A DNA stretch of 64,000 nucleotides from Desmodus rotundus. Taxonomy: Eukaryota; Chordata; Mammalia; Chiroptera; Phyllostomidae. Positions 1-11,407 of this stretch are shown here, piece after piece. The stretch covers positions 11,003,082 through 11,067,081 of the forward strand of contig NC_071397.1 in the NCBI RefSeq assembly GCF_022682495.2, read 5' to 3'. The first letter of the stretch is position 1. Each line of letters starts with the position of its first letter. The notes beneath the pieces were generated by a model. That model made no database searches, had not been told where the DNA came from, and was given only the letters and a program-made list of their open reading frames with translations. The position numbers and the translations under genes were made by a program.

Positions 1-540
1 AGGTGCAGTAAGAAAGTCCTCTACTCTTTTCCAAGCACCTTAGGGGCACCAGGGCTCCCCCAGTACATTAACCCCCTCGGGACCTCGATGGGCTGTGTCA
101 GCTAAAGGATCGGGGTGTCGTGGAGAGAGCCCAGTTTTTAAGTCACGTTTCTCCTCGTCTGGGGAAGCACAATCCTACGGACCCTTCTCAGAACACCGTT
201 TTCAAAAGTGTACGATTAAAAACAAAAGGTTGAAAAGGAAACCAATCACAGGGCAGTAGCTGCAAAAGTTGTGCGGGAGAGCTACGTGCGTTCCATTCCT
301 CACGCAGCCATGGCTGGAGCCAGCATAGGATGCAGTGACCATCAGGAGCAGCGAGATCAGTAGCTGAGGGCTGTCCCCCGGTGTGACAGAAAGACAGCCC
401 GGCTGTTGGCTGCCGTTCCTGGTGTTGGGGCCAGTCGCTAAACTCCGGTAGAGGTTAGTGAGAAGGAAGGTGTGCCTTTCCCGCATGAGGAGGCTGGGTG
501 AAGAGCCTCGTGCATGTTACTAGCTGGTGAACCAGACAGG
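1..540. other. Unassigned single-copy DNA
   Basis: I see no exon-like open frame with convincing splice signals, no tandem repeat and no interspersed repeat I can name. Short frames on both strands have no recognisable protein similarity. Confidence 0.5.
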
Positions 541-635
541 TAAGTCCACCTTCCTGAGTCTCATTTTCTTTCCTGGGGTGTGGGGATTACAACACCAACA
601 GACTCAGAGTTTGGTGCAGGTGAAAGGAGATGCGT
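540..635 (+). repeat. Possible MIR fragment
   Basis: A degraded 'cttcctgagtctcattttc...ggggattacaacacc' run resembles the part of MIR that follows the core (the 'cctcagtttcctcatctgtaaaatgggga' segment). Too short and diverged to be sure. Confidence 0.35.
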
Positions 636-639
636 GTGA

Positions 640-1585
640 GAGGCTCCAGCGGCTGGGTGCTCAGGCCGGGAGCCTGGGCGGCACCCTGACATGCAACCCT
701 TGCCTCACCCCCATCCTGCGCCCCTCAAGCCCTGTCACTTGCACCTGGAAACCGTCTCTGCGAGTTCTCTTTCCCTCCCCACCCCACCACAGCCCCTCAG
801 TGCAGGCTCCGGGCCCCCGCCTTCAGCCTGCCCCATTCACATCCGGGCTCACAGGGGCACGACTGAGTCACTCTTGTTTTAGACTCTGTAAGGCTCTTGG
901 GAGCCTTCGGGGTCGGGCCCAGATGCCACAGGAAGATTCCCTGCCCTTTGACCTCCACCTGCCTTCCCCAGGACCAGGTCCTGCTGGGCACGTTGGGTGC
1001 AAAGGCACCCTGCCCCCTCACCGCTAGGCCTTCCACTTGCTGCTCCTTGGCCCAGCACACAGCCTCCCTCTCTTCTCCTTGTTCACTCCTCCTCCGGCAG
1101 CGAGACGCCCTCGCTGAGCCCCAGCCCTGGGAGTCACCTGCTGAGCACTCCTGTGGCATCTGTGAACACTTCTGTCATGGTCAACACTGTGTTGTCTGTC
1201 CCTTTGTCTGTTCTGTCCTGTGCTGCTGGGGGCTCATCACTGCAGTCGCGTTCCCCAGGCTCCCTCGTCAGTTATGGCTTCCAGTTAGGTCTGGCTGGGA
1301 GGCAATGGCAGGTGGTTGGAGGGCAGGGGAGGGGAGAAGCCAGGGGATTGCTTACCCTCTTTTGGTGGAGCTTTGGACAGGGTCCGAAGTTCCTCGGTGG
1401 CCTTGGCTCCCCTGGATGGCTCTGGTTCCCCGTGCTGCTAAGCCAGGTTGCCTCGCTGTCCTCCGTGGGTCTCTGCCTCCCTGACCAAACCTGATTTACC
1501 TGGACTGTTCACTCTCTTGCCCTCTCTGGACGGCATGCCACTCATCTTCGAGTCCTCAGGGCCAGCAAGGAGATGCCGTGTCTGT
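640..1585. other. GC-rich unassigned DNA
   Basis: C/T-rich and GC-rich single-copy DNA. Several overlapping open frames of 120-195 codons exist on both strands, but they are proline/serine-rich, overlap one another in different frames and match nothing I know. That is what GC-rich non-coding DNA produces. Confidence 0.5.
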
Positions 1586-1589
1586 GTGG

Positions 1590-1872
1590 CACCCCAGGCT
1601 CCTCACTGTCTCACAAACATCCCACACCCTCTCCTGCCTTTGTGGTTTCATCTGAATATTTTATGCCTCCTGTTTCCTCTTTCCCAGGCCCATCCAAAGT
1701 CTGCCCTTCAAGGCCCCACTCAGATGCCACCTCCTGCATGAAGTCCACCTTGACTGCTCCAGCCCAGCATCTACTGGTTCTAGTGAACTCCACTAAGGAG
1801 GAGCATATGATTTGCTTTTGATTCAAGGCCTGTTCATCCTTTTGCCCAGAGATTGTAACTCTTGATGGCAAG
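1590..1872 (+). repeat. L2 LINE 3' fragment
   Basis: The diagnostic L2 3'-end block is readable: 'cttcaaggccccactcagatgccacctcctgcatgaagtc' (1710-1748) followed by 'cttgactgctcc', and a preceding stretch of the L2 C-terminal coding region. Orientation is sense on +. It is an old, inactive copy. Confidence 0.65.
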
Positions 1873-1884
1873 AATTAACATGAT

Positions 1885-2032
1885 GATAAAGACAATGATA
1901 GCTGGCTGAGGCCCAGAGAGGTTAAATAACCTGCCTAAGGTCACATAGCTACAAAGTGGCAGAGCTGAGGCTGGATTGGAGCTGCCTGGTCTGAAGACTG
2001 GGCTCCTAACTGCTGTGCTTTCTCCCTGGGGC
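1885..2032 (-). repeat. MIR SINE
   Basis: Reverse-complement MIR core: 'gaggcccagagaggttaaataa', then 'aaggtcacatagctac', 'agtggcagagctgaggctgga' and 'gggctcctaactgctgtgct'. This is the ancient tRNA-derived mammalian SINE, no longer active. Confidence 0.88.
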
Positions 2033-2375
2033 ACTGGTACTGTATCAGGCCCTTGACAGAAACCGCCCCACCGGTATTCGGGTTGGAGAGCTGGTGTGAG
2101 TGCACATGAAGGGAATTCACAAGGTAGGCAAAGGGGCTTTTGGCCAATCAAATCTCAGCTCCTTGTGCCAAGGAGACTTGGGCACCAGGCCCCTGAGGCC
2201 AGACCCACACCCCCTATGGTGCTCTCTTCTCCTTAGTTCTGCACCCCAAGAACTTGCTTCATATCTTGTTCTCCGCTTGATAGTTCCTCCACCCGTTTCC
2301 AGCAACTCGCTGTTCAACGTGAAACCTCATCCAGGTAATTTTCCACTTCACACTACAAAGAATAATAGCCAGGGG

Positions 2376-2387
2376 CTATTTTTATAG
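2376..2387 (+). promoter_or_regulatory. MEF2 consensus site
   Basis: CTATTTTTATAG is a perfect, nearly palindromic match to the MEF2 binding consensus (YTAWWWWTAR). It lies in unique sequence next to 'aataatagccagg'. A single motif does not establish an enhancer; occupancy is unknown. Confidence 0.4.
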
Positions 2388-2389
2388 GA

Positions 2390-3168
2390 AAAACTCCTCA
2401 AAGCAGAGCAGCCCTCCACTCCTGGGCCAGCAGCAGAAGTCGGCCCGCTGCAGCGCCTGGCGGAGCTGGAAAACATTAACTCTGCGTATAGATTTCCACT
2501 CCTCCCTGGCTCCTCCTCTTGGTGCTGAGTTGCGCTACTTCCTGGCCATCTGAATCCACTTCTGTCTCTTTAATCACAGGGCCTGAGCCTCTCCTGCCTG
2601 GCCTCTCCAGAACTTGGCATGTGGCATTCTTGGGGCTCCCCTCCCCCTTTGGAGGGGTTCAACACAGAGTGCCTCCGCAGAGCCTTCCATTTAGTCCTCA
2701 TCCTGGGGCAGGGAGGGAAGTGGGTCTCTGAGCCCCTACCCTGCTTTTGGGTCATAAACTGTAACTCTTACTTCCTTTGCAATGGGTTGGTTTCTCAGAC
2801 GTGGAGGCTGAGATGGAGTTCGGGGCACGGTTGTCTGTGAGGATTAATGCCTGGGGAGGGTGTGGAGGAAGCCGAGGTGCTGCGGGAGACTTTGGACTGA
2901 GGAGTGTTGGAGAGCACAGGGCAAGACTTGCTCACCAGAGTGTCCAGCGTTGGGCCGAAAGGGCCAGGTTATATGCCACTGCCTGGCTGTGGAACTGGAC
3001 TCAGGCTGTCCTGGGAAGGGTGTGCCCTTGGGGAAGGGGGTAGCTCTCTGCAGCTGAGCTTGGTCCCGAGGAGCCAGCAGCTGGAGGCTGTGTGCTGACT
3101 GCGCCCCCAGACCGGGGCAGTGATATGTGCTCGAAGGGGGATCTGGGAAGTACATCATTGTGTCTCCC
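2390..3168. other. Unassigned GC-rich DNA
   Basis: Single-copy DNA between two MIR relics. Open frames of 60-105 codons overlap on both strands and none is recognisable. No repeat family identified. Confidence 0.5.
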
Positions 3169-3169
3169 G

Positions 3170-3312
3170 TACACGAGGCAGCCTCATGTCCTTAGTTTAC
3201 AGATGAGGCTCATAGAGGGCATGGCGATCGCCTGAGGTCACACAGCCAGTAAGAAGCAAAGCCTGAATTTGAACTCAAGGCTGCCTTCCCCCTCATACTG
3301 TGCCACAGGGCC
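3170..3312 (-). repeat. MIR SINE
   Basis: Reverse-complement MIR: 'agtttacagatgaggctcatagaggg', 'tgaggtcacacagccagtaag', 'gcctgaatttgaactcaaggctgcc'. These are the A/B-box-distal core and the 'gaatttgaac' tRNA-derived part in the expected order. Confidence 0.85.
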
Positions 3313-4235
3313 TTGGGGAGGAGCAAAGAAAATAGAGTGAGGTGTAACATTTGTTTCTGGAGCTGCAGGGGAAGGTGAGGGCAGTACTGAGGGTGACAAG
3401 AGGGGTCACAGGAGTGACCGAAGCAGCGATGGCAGGGGTGCAGTAGGAGGTGGTGGCAGTGATGGGGACTTCCCGGGTGTGCTATTGACAGGAGTGCTGG
3501 GGAATCGAGGCAAGTGCCGTGCACCGCCTGCCCGTCTTTGCAGGCAGGGCAGGCTATGTCAGATGCACGCCGGCCTGCGAGAACAAGCCTTTGCCTCAGG
3601 AGGCATTTAACTGTCTTTGGTGTAGAAAGTGGCCCTTCTGTTTCCTCGTAAATCAGCTCATAAACTTTCTGCTTTGCACTTTGCAGGGTGTGAGTCCCAC
3701 AAGCCACTCCTGCCTGGACTTTGGGGCTTGAACGAGTAAATCACGCTTATTATTCACGTCAGCAGCAATGTCATCATTGCAGGGAAGTCCAACCTGGCTG
3801 ACCCACCCAGGGGACATGGCGGCCCCCTCAGTGTTGTCCAAGGCAAGCACACAGTGTTTCAACACTAAACTTCTAGACAGAGGCCCTTATATCAAAGCGA
3901 CATAATGTAACAGTGCTCCTCCCCCTCATCCGAGCAGAGCCTTGCCTGGCGTGCTGGATATACGGCTTCCCTGGGAAGGGGAAGGACTCTCAGAGGCAGG
4001 TTCATGCCCTTCCTCCGTGAGAAGATCACTGTAGGGCCCCCAACCTGTAATTCACCCAGCCCAGCCACTGGCTCCTTACTGCACATGTCCGTGTAGCTCA
4101 GCTCCCTCTTCCTGCGCGTGCTCGGCCCCACTGAGGCTAAGGGGGTACAGCACAGCCTGGCCTGTGTCGGGGCGGCCTGGCCCTGATGGGGGCGAGACGG
4201 CGATGGCTGCCCCTAGGGAGACTTTGTTCAAAAGT
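3313..4235. other. Unassigned DNA
   Basis: Single-copy sequence with a purine-rich stretch around 3340-3480. No coding exon or repeat family is supported. Confidence 0.45.
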
Positions 4236-4236
4236 C

Positions 4237-5094
4237 TGTTTGTTTTTTATATTCAGTATTACTTTGTATCAGTTTCAGGTGTCCAGCATGGTGGTTAGGC
4301 AGTCATATACTTTACAAAGTGGTCGCCCTGGTATTTGCAGTACCCGCCTGGCACCACACATAGTTATTACACTATTATTGACTTTATTCCCTATGCTGTA
4401 CGTTACGTCCCCATGACTGTTTTGTAACTGCCAATCTGTACTTCCTAGTCACTTCACCTTTTTCACCCAGCCGCCCAGCCCCCCGCCCCTCTGGCAGCCC
4501 TCAATCTGTTCTCTGTATCTATGAGTCTGTTCCTGTTTTATTTGTTCATTTATATTGTTTTTTAGATTCCACATATAAGTAAAATCATATGGTATTTTTT
4601 TTCTCTGACTGATTTATTTCACTTAGCACGATACCCTCTAGGTCCACCCAAGCTATCGCAAATGGCACCATTTCCTTCTTTTATTTTTTTTTAATCCTCA
4701 CCAGAGGACATTTTTTCATTGCTTTTTAGAGAGTGGGGAAGGGAGAGAGAGAAATTGAGGGAAATGTCAATGCGGGAGGGCAGCGGGAGAGAGGGATTGG
4801 TTGCCTCTCTATGCACCAAGGCTGGGGATTGCAGGTGCCTGGACCTGGGACAGAACCTGCAACCTTAAGTATGTGCCCTGACTAGGAATCGAACCTCAAC
4901 CTTTTGGTTATGGGACGACAGCCAACAAACTGAGCCACACTGGCCAGGGTCATTTCACTGCTTTTTTATGGCCAAGTAATATTCCACTGTATAAATGTAC
5001 CATGGCTTTTTTATGCACTTGTCTGTTGATGGGCACTTGTCTATTGATGGGGGGCCTCCATATCTCGGCGATGATAAACCATGTTGCAATGAGC
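4237..5094 (-). mobile_element. Antisense L1 3' end, split by a VES SINE
   Basis: From 'ttactttgtatcagtttcagg' onward this is the reverse complement of a widespread laurasiatherian L1 3' UTR. It includes 'tctgttctctgtatctatgagtctgtt', 'agattccacatataagtaaaatc' and 'atttcacttagcacgataccctctaggtcca', and resumes after the SINE with 'tttatggccaagtaatattccactgtat'. The element is 5'-truncated with respect to L1. Its 5' side joins a non-L1 segment shared with 7868-8019. Confidence 0.85.
4683..4950 (-). mobile_element. VES-type bat SINE (reverse)
   Basis: Reverse-complement SINE. A T-rich 3' tail reads 'ttttttttttaatcctcacc', then 'gagagtggggaagggagagagaga', and the tRNA-like head is at the far end ('ggaatcgaacctcaaccttttggtta', 'aactgagccacactggccaggg'). 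The promoter boxes therefore face left. The flanking 'catttccttctt' (4669-4680) and 'catttcactgctt' (from 4951) look like a degenerate target-site duplication inside the host L1. Confidence 0.88.
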
Positions 5095-5182
5095 GTTGCC
5101 ACCTGTGTGACACACTGTGGCAAGGGCTGCACAGTGACTTCCCTCAGGCTCGACAGGAGCGCCGGTCAAGGCCTCACTGACC
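5018..5182 (+). repeat. Copy 1 of an inverted-repeat segment
   Basis: About 150 bp here is, by eye, roughly 90% identical to the reverse complement of 7868-8019. The shared part runs from 'cttgtctgttgatgggcac' through L1-like 'ccatatctcggcgatgataa' into non-L1 sequence 'ggcaagggctgcacagtgac' and ends at 'gcctcactgacc'. This copy also has an apparent 18-bp tandem duplication ('cttgtctgttgatgggca' / 'cttgtctattgatggggg'). Confidence 0.8.
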
Positions 5183-7865
5183 TTTGTGCGGGCAGAGCGG
5201 CCACCGTTGTCCACAGCTTTCTTGGCATGCATCTGAAGTCATTTCCCTTCTTCCTCCATGTCATTATGCAGTGGGGCGAAGCGACAGTGGGGTTGCCCTT
5301 TTTGCTCTTTTCTGGAAGGAATTAGTAACTTTATTGTTTATTTCTTTATTTCTTTATTTTCTTTAGGAATGCAATAACATCCCAGCAACCCCTGGAAAAC
5401 ATCTGAGCTGGTTAGCAGAGAGTTAAAACAGTCTGAACATCTCATTTACAGTCGTAGCAGGCATTTTTCTGTGACCTGGAAGGGTGGTGGGGGTCCTTTG
5501 GAATTCCAATTAGCTGGGGTGTTGGGCCGCGGGGGTCTGGGACTGTGGGGGAGAAGGCTCTTGTTGTGATGTTCTAGAAATGAAGTCTTAGGGGGAGTCT
5601 CTGGTTTAGTAAATGAAAAGTTCTAGAGTATATTGGAGTTGGGTGTTTTTGGCTTGGACTATAAACGTGTAGTACACGGATGATAGATGTTGTGGGCCAT
5701 TTTAGCTGCAATTCCAGAAAGCAGGGCCTGGGCATGCTTGGGATCACGGCACTCAGGGGATGTCCACAAGGGCTCAGTAATGGCACGAGGAACAGGTGAC
5801 ACATCGAATACCCCACCACTTTTAGTGATTAAATTCCCCTCTGACTATTGTTTTGAAATACGTCAAACATGCTACACCAAGAGGCGACAAGATGATTTCT
5901 GTAAGTTTCCACTGCAGGAACAGTGTGGCTGACTCCCCTACATCCATTCTGCCCCAGATGACTAAGCAGCGTAAGCCAGCCACGCTAATTCCACTCCCCT
6001 TGGCAGAGACTGGCTCCGGGCCAGGCAGGTGTCAGACAATCAGGGCTGATGGGATGGGAGGGGAGCTTGCTCAGGGCTCTGGGAAAGAGCAGCCGCTCCC
6101 ACCGTTCTTCTCCTCCTCCCACCTTGCTGGATGTGAACAAGGATGCATGTTGCTTCAGGTGCGATTGGCAGCTATTTTGAGACCATGAGGGGAAACAGTA
6201 TTAGGGCGAAGCCAGCACAGCTGCCGACAGAGCAAAGAGATGAAAAGAACCTGGGTCCAGTGCCTGAATCCACCAATGCTGACCCCCGCCCGACCTCTGG
6301 ACTTCCTGTTCTGGGAAACAATAAATGCCATGATCACTTAAGCGAGTCTGGAGAGTTCCTGTTACCTGAGGGGAAGGCTATTTAAGAACTGATGAGAACG
6401 CATTTGCTGTTACCAGCGTTGTGCCAAGCAGCGAGGGGAGATGAACAACAGGGCGTGGCGTGCTCATCCCAGCTCTCAGAGCTCCGGAGTGTTTGGTGAA
6501 GGAGTGGGATGACGCTACGGAAGAGCACGAAGTCGTGGTGTCACATTGTGATGGGAGACACTCTACGGCAGGACTCGGACGACTCTTCCCGTAAGGGGTC
6601 AGGTAGAAAGTACTCTGGTCTTTGGAGGCCACGTGATCGCTGCTGTGACCGCTCCCTCTGCCATGGCAGCGCAAAAGCAGCCATAGACAATGTGAGAATG
6701 AATGAGCCTGCTGTGCTGCCATGAACCTTTATTTACGAGAATGGACGGCAGGCCAGGTTTGGCCTGGGGGTTGCAGTTTGAAAGCAGACATTTGTAGGGA
6801 GTGGGGTCATGGTAGGAGTCCTGCAGGATGTGGGCGCTGGACGGGCAGAGTGGACACAGGTCAGCCACACCTCTGCACCTGAGCCTTTAGAGACCAGACC
6901 ATCCCGCTAACTGATGGTCCCACAGAAAAGAAAAGGCCAGAGTGCGTGTCAGAGCCACAGCTGACAGTCCTCCTGGAGGTCAAGCCTATTCTGCAGTCCC
7001 CCTTCCTCCACTTCCTAGTAATCGCCCAAGAAATGATCAAAAATCGAGGGGGCCACACACAGAACGACTCCCTGCCAGGTCTACTTCCTACCTGGGGGGC
7101 AAAGGTAGGGCTAGGCGTGCACAAGCAGACAGCAGGCAGTCCTAGCAGGACAGACACGAGACTTCAAATCAGGGTGCTGAGACCACAGTACACTTGTGAT
7201 GGGAGGTCCGCTTGTGGATCTCACGGGAGCTAAGTGGGGACTTGCCCAAAGCCAGAAGGCTCCTGGGACTCATTCAGGGGGTGGCGTGTTGGGAGCTTGG
7301 GCCAAGATGACTGGCTGAGAGAGCTGCCTCCTGAGGGGGACCTTGAGGTTGGATAAGATTTGCATACGAGGTAGGTATGCACAGGCAGGTGGGAATGGTG
7401 CTGTGAGCAGAGACTTGAGGGGACCCATCACTGTGTGTGAGGGAAGCTCATGAATGCCACCCACCCTCGCAGGCTATGCTGGGACCTCTTCCCCTAGACA
7501 CCTGGAGGCAGGAGCCTGAAATTTTATTTGAGGAAGCATCCAGGACAAGAACACCTATCCCTATTGACCTACAGGCAGAGTCTGGGAGCTATTAAATCTG
7601 AAGAACATCAATGCGGCTTACAGGGTTTGTGGATGGGGTAGGTGGGAGCACAAATCTACCTTTTTAAAAAGCAGAGCAAGAAGAGTAGTGAGAACACCAC
7701 AGGGTGTGTGTGGGGAGGGGGGAGGAAGGGACTGGGAGGGAAGAGAATGGCTCAGGGAAGGGGACAGAGGGCTTGTTCTCTAGGACCGAGTGCAAGGCCA
7801 TCCTGGGAGCTGGTCACGCTTCAAGGAGGTAGAGGACCCGGCACATAGCACTGGGATGAGGCTCA
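5183..7865. other. Unassigned spacer between inverted repeats
   Basis: About 2.7 kb of mostly single-copy DNA lying between the two arms. No gene or named repeat is supported. Short frames of 60-114 codons on both strands are unrecognised. Confidence 0.45.
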
Positions 7866-7867
7866 GA

Positions 7868-8019
7868 GGTCAGTGAGGCATTGACCAGAGCTCCCGTCAA
7901 GCCTGAGGGAAGTCACTGTGCAGCCCTTGCCACAATGTCACACCGGTGACAACGCTCATTGCAACATGGTTTATATTGCCAAGATATGGAGACCCCCCCA
8001 GTGCCCATCAACAGACAAG
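7868..8019 (-). repeat. Copy 2 of the inverted-repeat segment
   Basis: Reverse-complement partner of 5018-5182. It starts 'ggtcagtgaggcattgacc', contains 'gtcactgtgcagcccttgccaca' and 'gctcattgcaacatggttta', and ends 'gtgcccatcaacagacaag'. Sequence outside these limits does not match, so the arm ends are sharp. Confidence 0.8.
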
Positions 8020-8021
8020 CA

Positions 8022-9396
8022 GAGTCTGGGGTTGGCAGGGGAAGGGATAACCTTTCTGAGACAGACAGCATCCTTCCAATGTGAGGCCCGGCGGTGCTCC
8101 CCACCCTCAAGGCCTACCATTTAGGGACTAAAAATACTCCACTCGTGTTTGCTTACTTTGAAGTGCAAACACGAAGCAATCTAGTTGGGGAGAGGAGGAA
8201 AAGAAACCCATCTGCTGAGTAATATCCTTTTGAAAAGAAATACATATTTTGATAAAGGACTGAAACAACTTGCAGAAGCTTGAGAGGGCTGTTTTCTTAT
8301 TTTTTTAAATTTTATTTTTAAAAGCTCAAGGGTTTTTGGTGAAATCAGTGTTGTTTTCTCAGGCTCCAAAACACATGAACAGATGCTGGCTCAGAGAAAC
8401 AAAGGAAACCACAAAAATAGCTTTCTAATAATTGTCCCCAAACATATCTGTCCAGGGCCGGTTGGTGCCAACTCGTCTTCGCTAATCACAACCCAGGCGC
8501 GTGGTGCCAGGCTCGCCTGCCCCGCATTTCCCCCAGGTCCTGGCCTTCGCTCTCCTCCTCTGGCTCCCACTCGCTTCCCAGAGCTTTCATCTGCTCTAAC
8601 CCACCCCGCCCTCTGCCGCCCCTGCTGGGGTTTCAGGCAAACCTTGCATCTGGTTTCTCTTTGCTTCTTTTCCCCTTTGTCTTTGTTTACTGTCATGAGG
8701 AGCCGGTTGTTTTTATTACCCCCCTTTTGTTTTCTCTCTGTTTGCAGTTGTTTTCATCTCCTGTTTAACTGTCCCCCAGTCCACTTCCCTTCTCTCTGCT
8801 GGGCTGTCTGCCACCACAAGCTTCCAATAAGGCCGGTGTGCTTGGTCTCGGCTGCTTTTTCAAGCCTCACTGGGGCCCTCAGAGTGGCGTGGCTTCCGTT
8901 TCTCACGGAGAAGGTTTTTGTTGTTGTCGACTTTGTTTTGTTTTCCCTCTCTTCTATTTGTGTTTCTCCATGCGGGGAGATGGGGTATTTATACACTTTT
9001 CAGGAGAGCTACTTTTTAAATGAGCGGGTGGCTTCTGAATTTCTCGGGCTGCCTGCTGAGGTGCATCAGTGGTGAAATTCCTGCGCCAATCACCGGCAGA
9101 CCCTGAGCAGCCGACTTTCCGAACCTGGCCGCGCCTGGTCCCTGAAGCTGTCACCTCCACCGGTCCTGTTTCTAGAGCTGAACAAAAGTTAAACAAGAAG
9201 CACTTCCTCTGTACCACACCTTTCTCCCTGAACCTTCTTTACACTTAATCAAGAAATAGCACAAAGGATCAAAACAGGGAAGAACTAAAAAATCTCAAGA
9301 ATGTCACAAACAATTCACTAAGTCGGTAAGATATTGCACGGTGTGCTACAAATGAACACTTACTGCTCCTCTTATTTCTAACCCCCTAAATCTTTG
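8022..9396. other. Unassigned C/T-rich DNA
   Basis: Holds a 230-codon open frame (8383-9075, +) that I reject as coding: it is low-complexity (Ser/Pro/Phe/Cys from C/T-rich DNA), has no domain I recognise and is overlapped by frames in other phases. A T/A-rich run occurs at 8290-8325. Confidence 0.45.
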
Positions 9397-9397
9397 C

Positions 9398-9555
9398 TGT
9401 TCAGACTGTGGTCGCTGGACCAGCAGCATCAGTGTCCCTTGGCAACTGGTTAGAGATGCAGATTTCTGGGGGGGCGTGACCCCCTCCATACCTCCTGAGT
9501 CAGCATCTGCATTGTAAAAAGATCCCTGTACACAACAAATGTGAGAAGTCCTGTC
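9398..9555 (-). mobile_element. MER5A-type hAT MITE
   Basis: Reverse-complement MER5A: 'gactgtggtcgctggaccagcagcatcagtg', 'ggttagagatgcagatttctgg' and 'gagtcagcatctgcattgtaa'. A non-autonomous hAT-Charlie relic, inactive. Confidence 0.8.
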
Positions 9556-10752
9556 TTAGCATCCTTTAAAAGATGAAATGGAGCATTAAACCAAGTAAAA
9601 GCATGAGATTGTTACTTGAACAATCACACGGAACAGTGTGAATCTCTGGTCGAAATACCCAGTTTTAGCCTGTACTCAGTTTGGATGTGACAGGTAGGGT
9701 GACAAGAAGGCCCGCCCTTGTCACCTGTTAGGGTCCATGCAAGGGTTATTTTCGGTAAAGACTAACGGAAACAAATGGGTTAACCCGCTTGCGAAGCACC
9801 GTAAAATGTTTACACACTGCTTCACTGTCATTTGGGAGCATCTCGCTTTCTCCTTTTCCAGAGCCAGCCTAATGCAGATCTGAACTGGGAGGCGTCAGAG
9901 CAGTCGTGGCCAGGACAGGAAATGTCAGAATGTGGTACCCGTAAATGGTGACGGAAGTGCTTGGGAGGACACTTGCCAGTTTTGCCTTTGCCCAGCATCT
10001 GAAGGCCCTTCCTACAATTGGGGGATCTGGGGGTAAGCAGGACTGCTTCAAAGTAACAAAGCCTGAAAACAGTCTTTTGCTTTTCCCTGCTGGGCTGCAG
10101 CCTCTGCCTGCACCTGCTGGCCCAGGACACTGGTGCAAACCCCAGGCTCAGCGAAGCCCTTCTGCCTAAGACCCTGCATCCGGGACCCGTGATGCAGAGA
10201 CACAGGGATGGTGGAAGATTTTTTTAGCAGTAGCTATAGGGGTGGCAGCAGCACCAGGCAGGTGGCCCATCCCACAAAGGCATTAGCTTTTCATGATTTG
10301 AACTCAAGTCTTGGCTTTCCTGGGCAGCTGCTCATTTGCTGGACATTCCCTGTAATTCTCTGAGATGCCTAATGTCCTCTTGGTAAATGACTTTTCTGCT
10401 TAAATCATCCAGAATTGGTTTCTGTCACTTGCTACCAAAAAGCCTGAGTGATAACTCCACTTGCCTTACCAGCTTGCTCTGAGAAATGAGGAGACAGCGC
10501 ATGCTGGGTGGCACTGAGGAGCACCCCATTAATAACAGAGAAAACGAGCAATGCCTCTACTTCTGTTTCAACTTGATTAAACCCTGTTCCTTGATCATTG
10601 AATTACAAGCTGTGGCTCCTACTAATTCATGGACAGCTGGTCATCTTTACGTCCCCATGGAGAGGAGCCCTGTCCCTGGATGCCATTGGTCAGAGGCCAA
10701 CTGTGTGTCCTGGTCTTCTAGGTCTGTGCTAAGGTCTGCCCCACTCTTTCTT
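9556..10752. other. Unassigned DNA
   Basis: About 1.2 kb of single-copy DNA. No coding exon, repeat family or RNA gene is recognised. Confidence 0.45.
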
Positions 10753-10753
10753 T

Positions 10754-10942
10754 TTTTTCTTCTTTTTTAATCCTCACCGAGGACTTTTTTTTTTTTTTTT
10801 GCATTGCTTTTAGAGAGAGAGGAAGGGAGAGAGAGAAGCATTGACTGGTTGCCTGTCGTATATGCCCAGACTGGGAATTGAACCTGCCACCCTTCGGTTA
10901 TGGGATGACGCTCCAACCAACTGAGCCACAGCTACCAGGGCT
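10754..10942 (-). mobile_element. VES-type bat SINE (reverse)
   Basis: Reverse-complement SINE: 'ttttttaatcctcaccgagg', a 16-T run, 'gagagagaggaagggagagag', then the tRNA-like head 'gggaattgaacctgcc...ccaactgagccacagctaccaggg'. 'cactctttctt' on the left and 'cactgttctttctt' on the right look like a degenerate target-site duplication. Confidence 0.88.
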
Positions 10943-11376
10943 CACTGTTCTTTCTTATCAGCAAAACCAAGGATGACAGGTTCCCAGGCTTCCTCCAGCA
11001 TTTCATCCAGTTTGCCCATGAGCCATCTATTCCAGAGCTGTTTTGGACTCTCAATTTCTTTCTTGACCTGTCAAGAGATGAGTTACCAGGTTCCCTCTGT
11101 TGCCCCTTAAATTGAACATAATGCAACCAGATTTCATCAACGCCATACTTTTCTGCTTATGGTCAGAGCTAACACTAAGAATCCTACTAGGAATCTAGTA
11201 GGATAAATTACGTGATTAACGTTATTCTTTGGCTAGCCCATGTCAAACTGTCACCAATAGCCTTATTTCCCCTGCTTCGTGTATTTCCGGCCGGGGCCAT
11301 ATGCTGGTGATTACCAATCTTCGGGGAGTTGAAATACCTTGTCATTATTTCTTTGATTCCAGGACATGCCTTCCTC

Positions 11377-11407
<31 letters not shown>

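Noticed and set aside
5095..5330. Processed pseudogene downstream of the L1 in the inverted-repeat arm
   Set aside because: Antisense translation gives a short open stretch but no recognisable protein; the arm ends abruptly at 5182.
8383..9075. 230-codon open frame, + strand
   Set aside because: Composition follows C/T-rich DNA (Ser, Pro, Phe, Cys, Leu) and nothing is recognisable.
10486..11126. Processed pseudogene around the SINE and poly(A) tract
   Set aside because: Translations in all frames near the tract do not resemble a known protein, the open frame there is antisense to the tail, and no flanking duplication was found.
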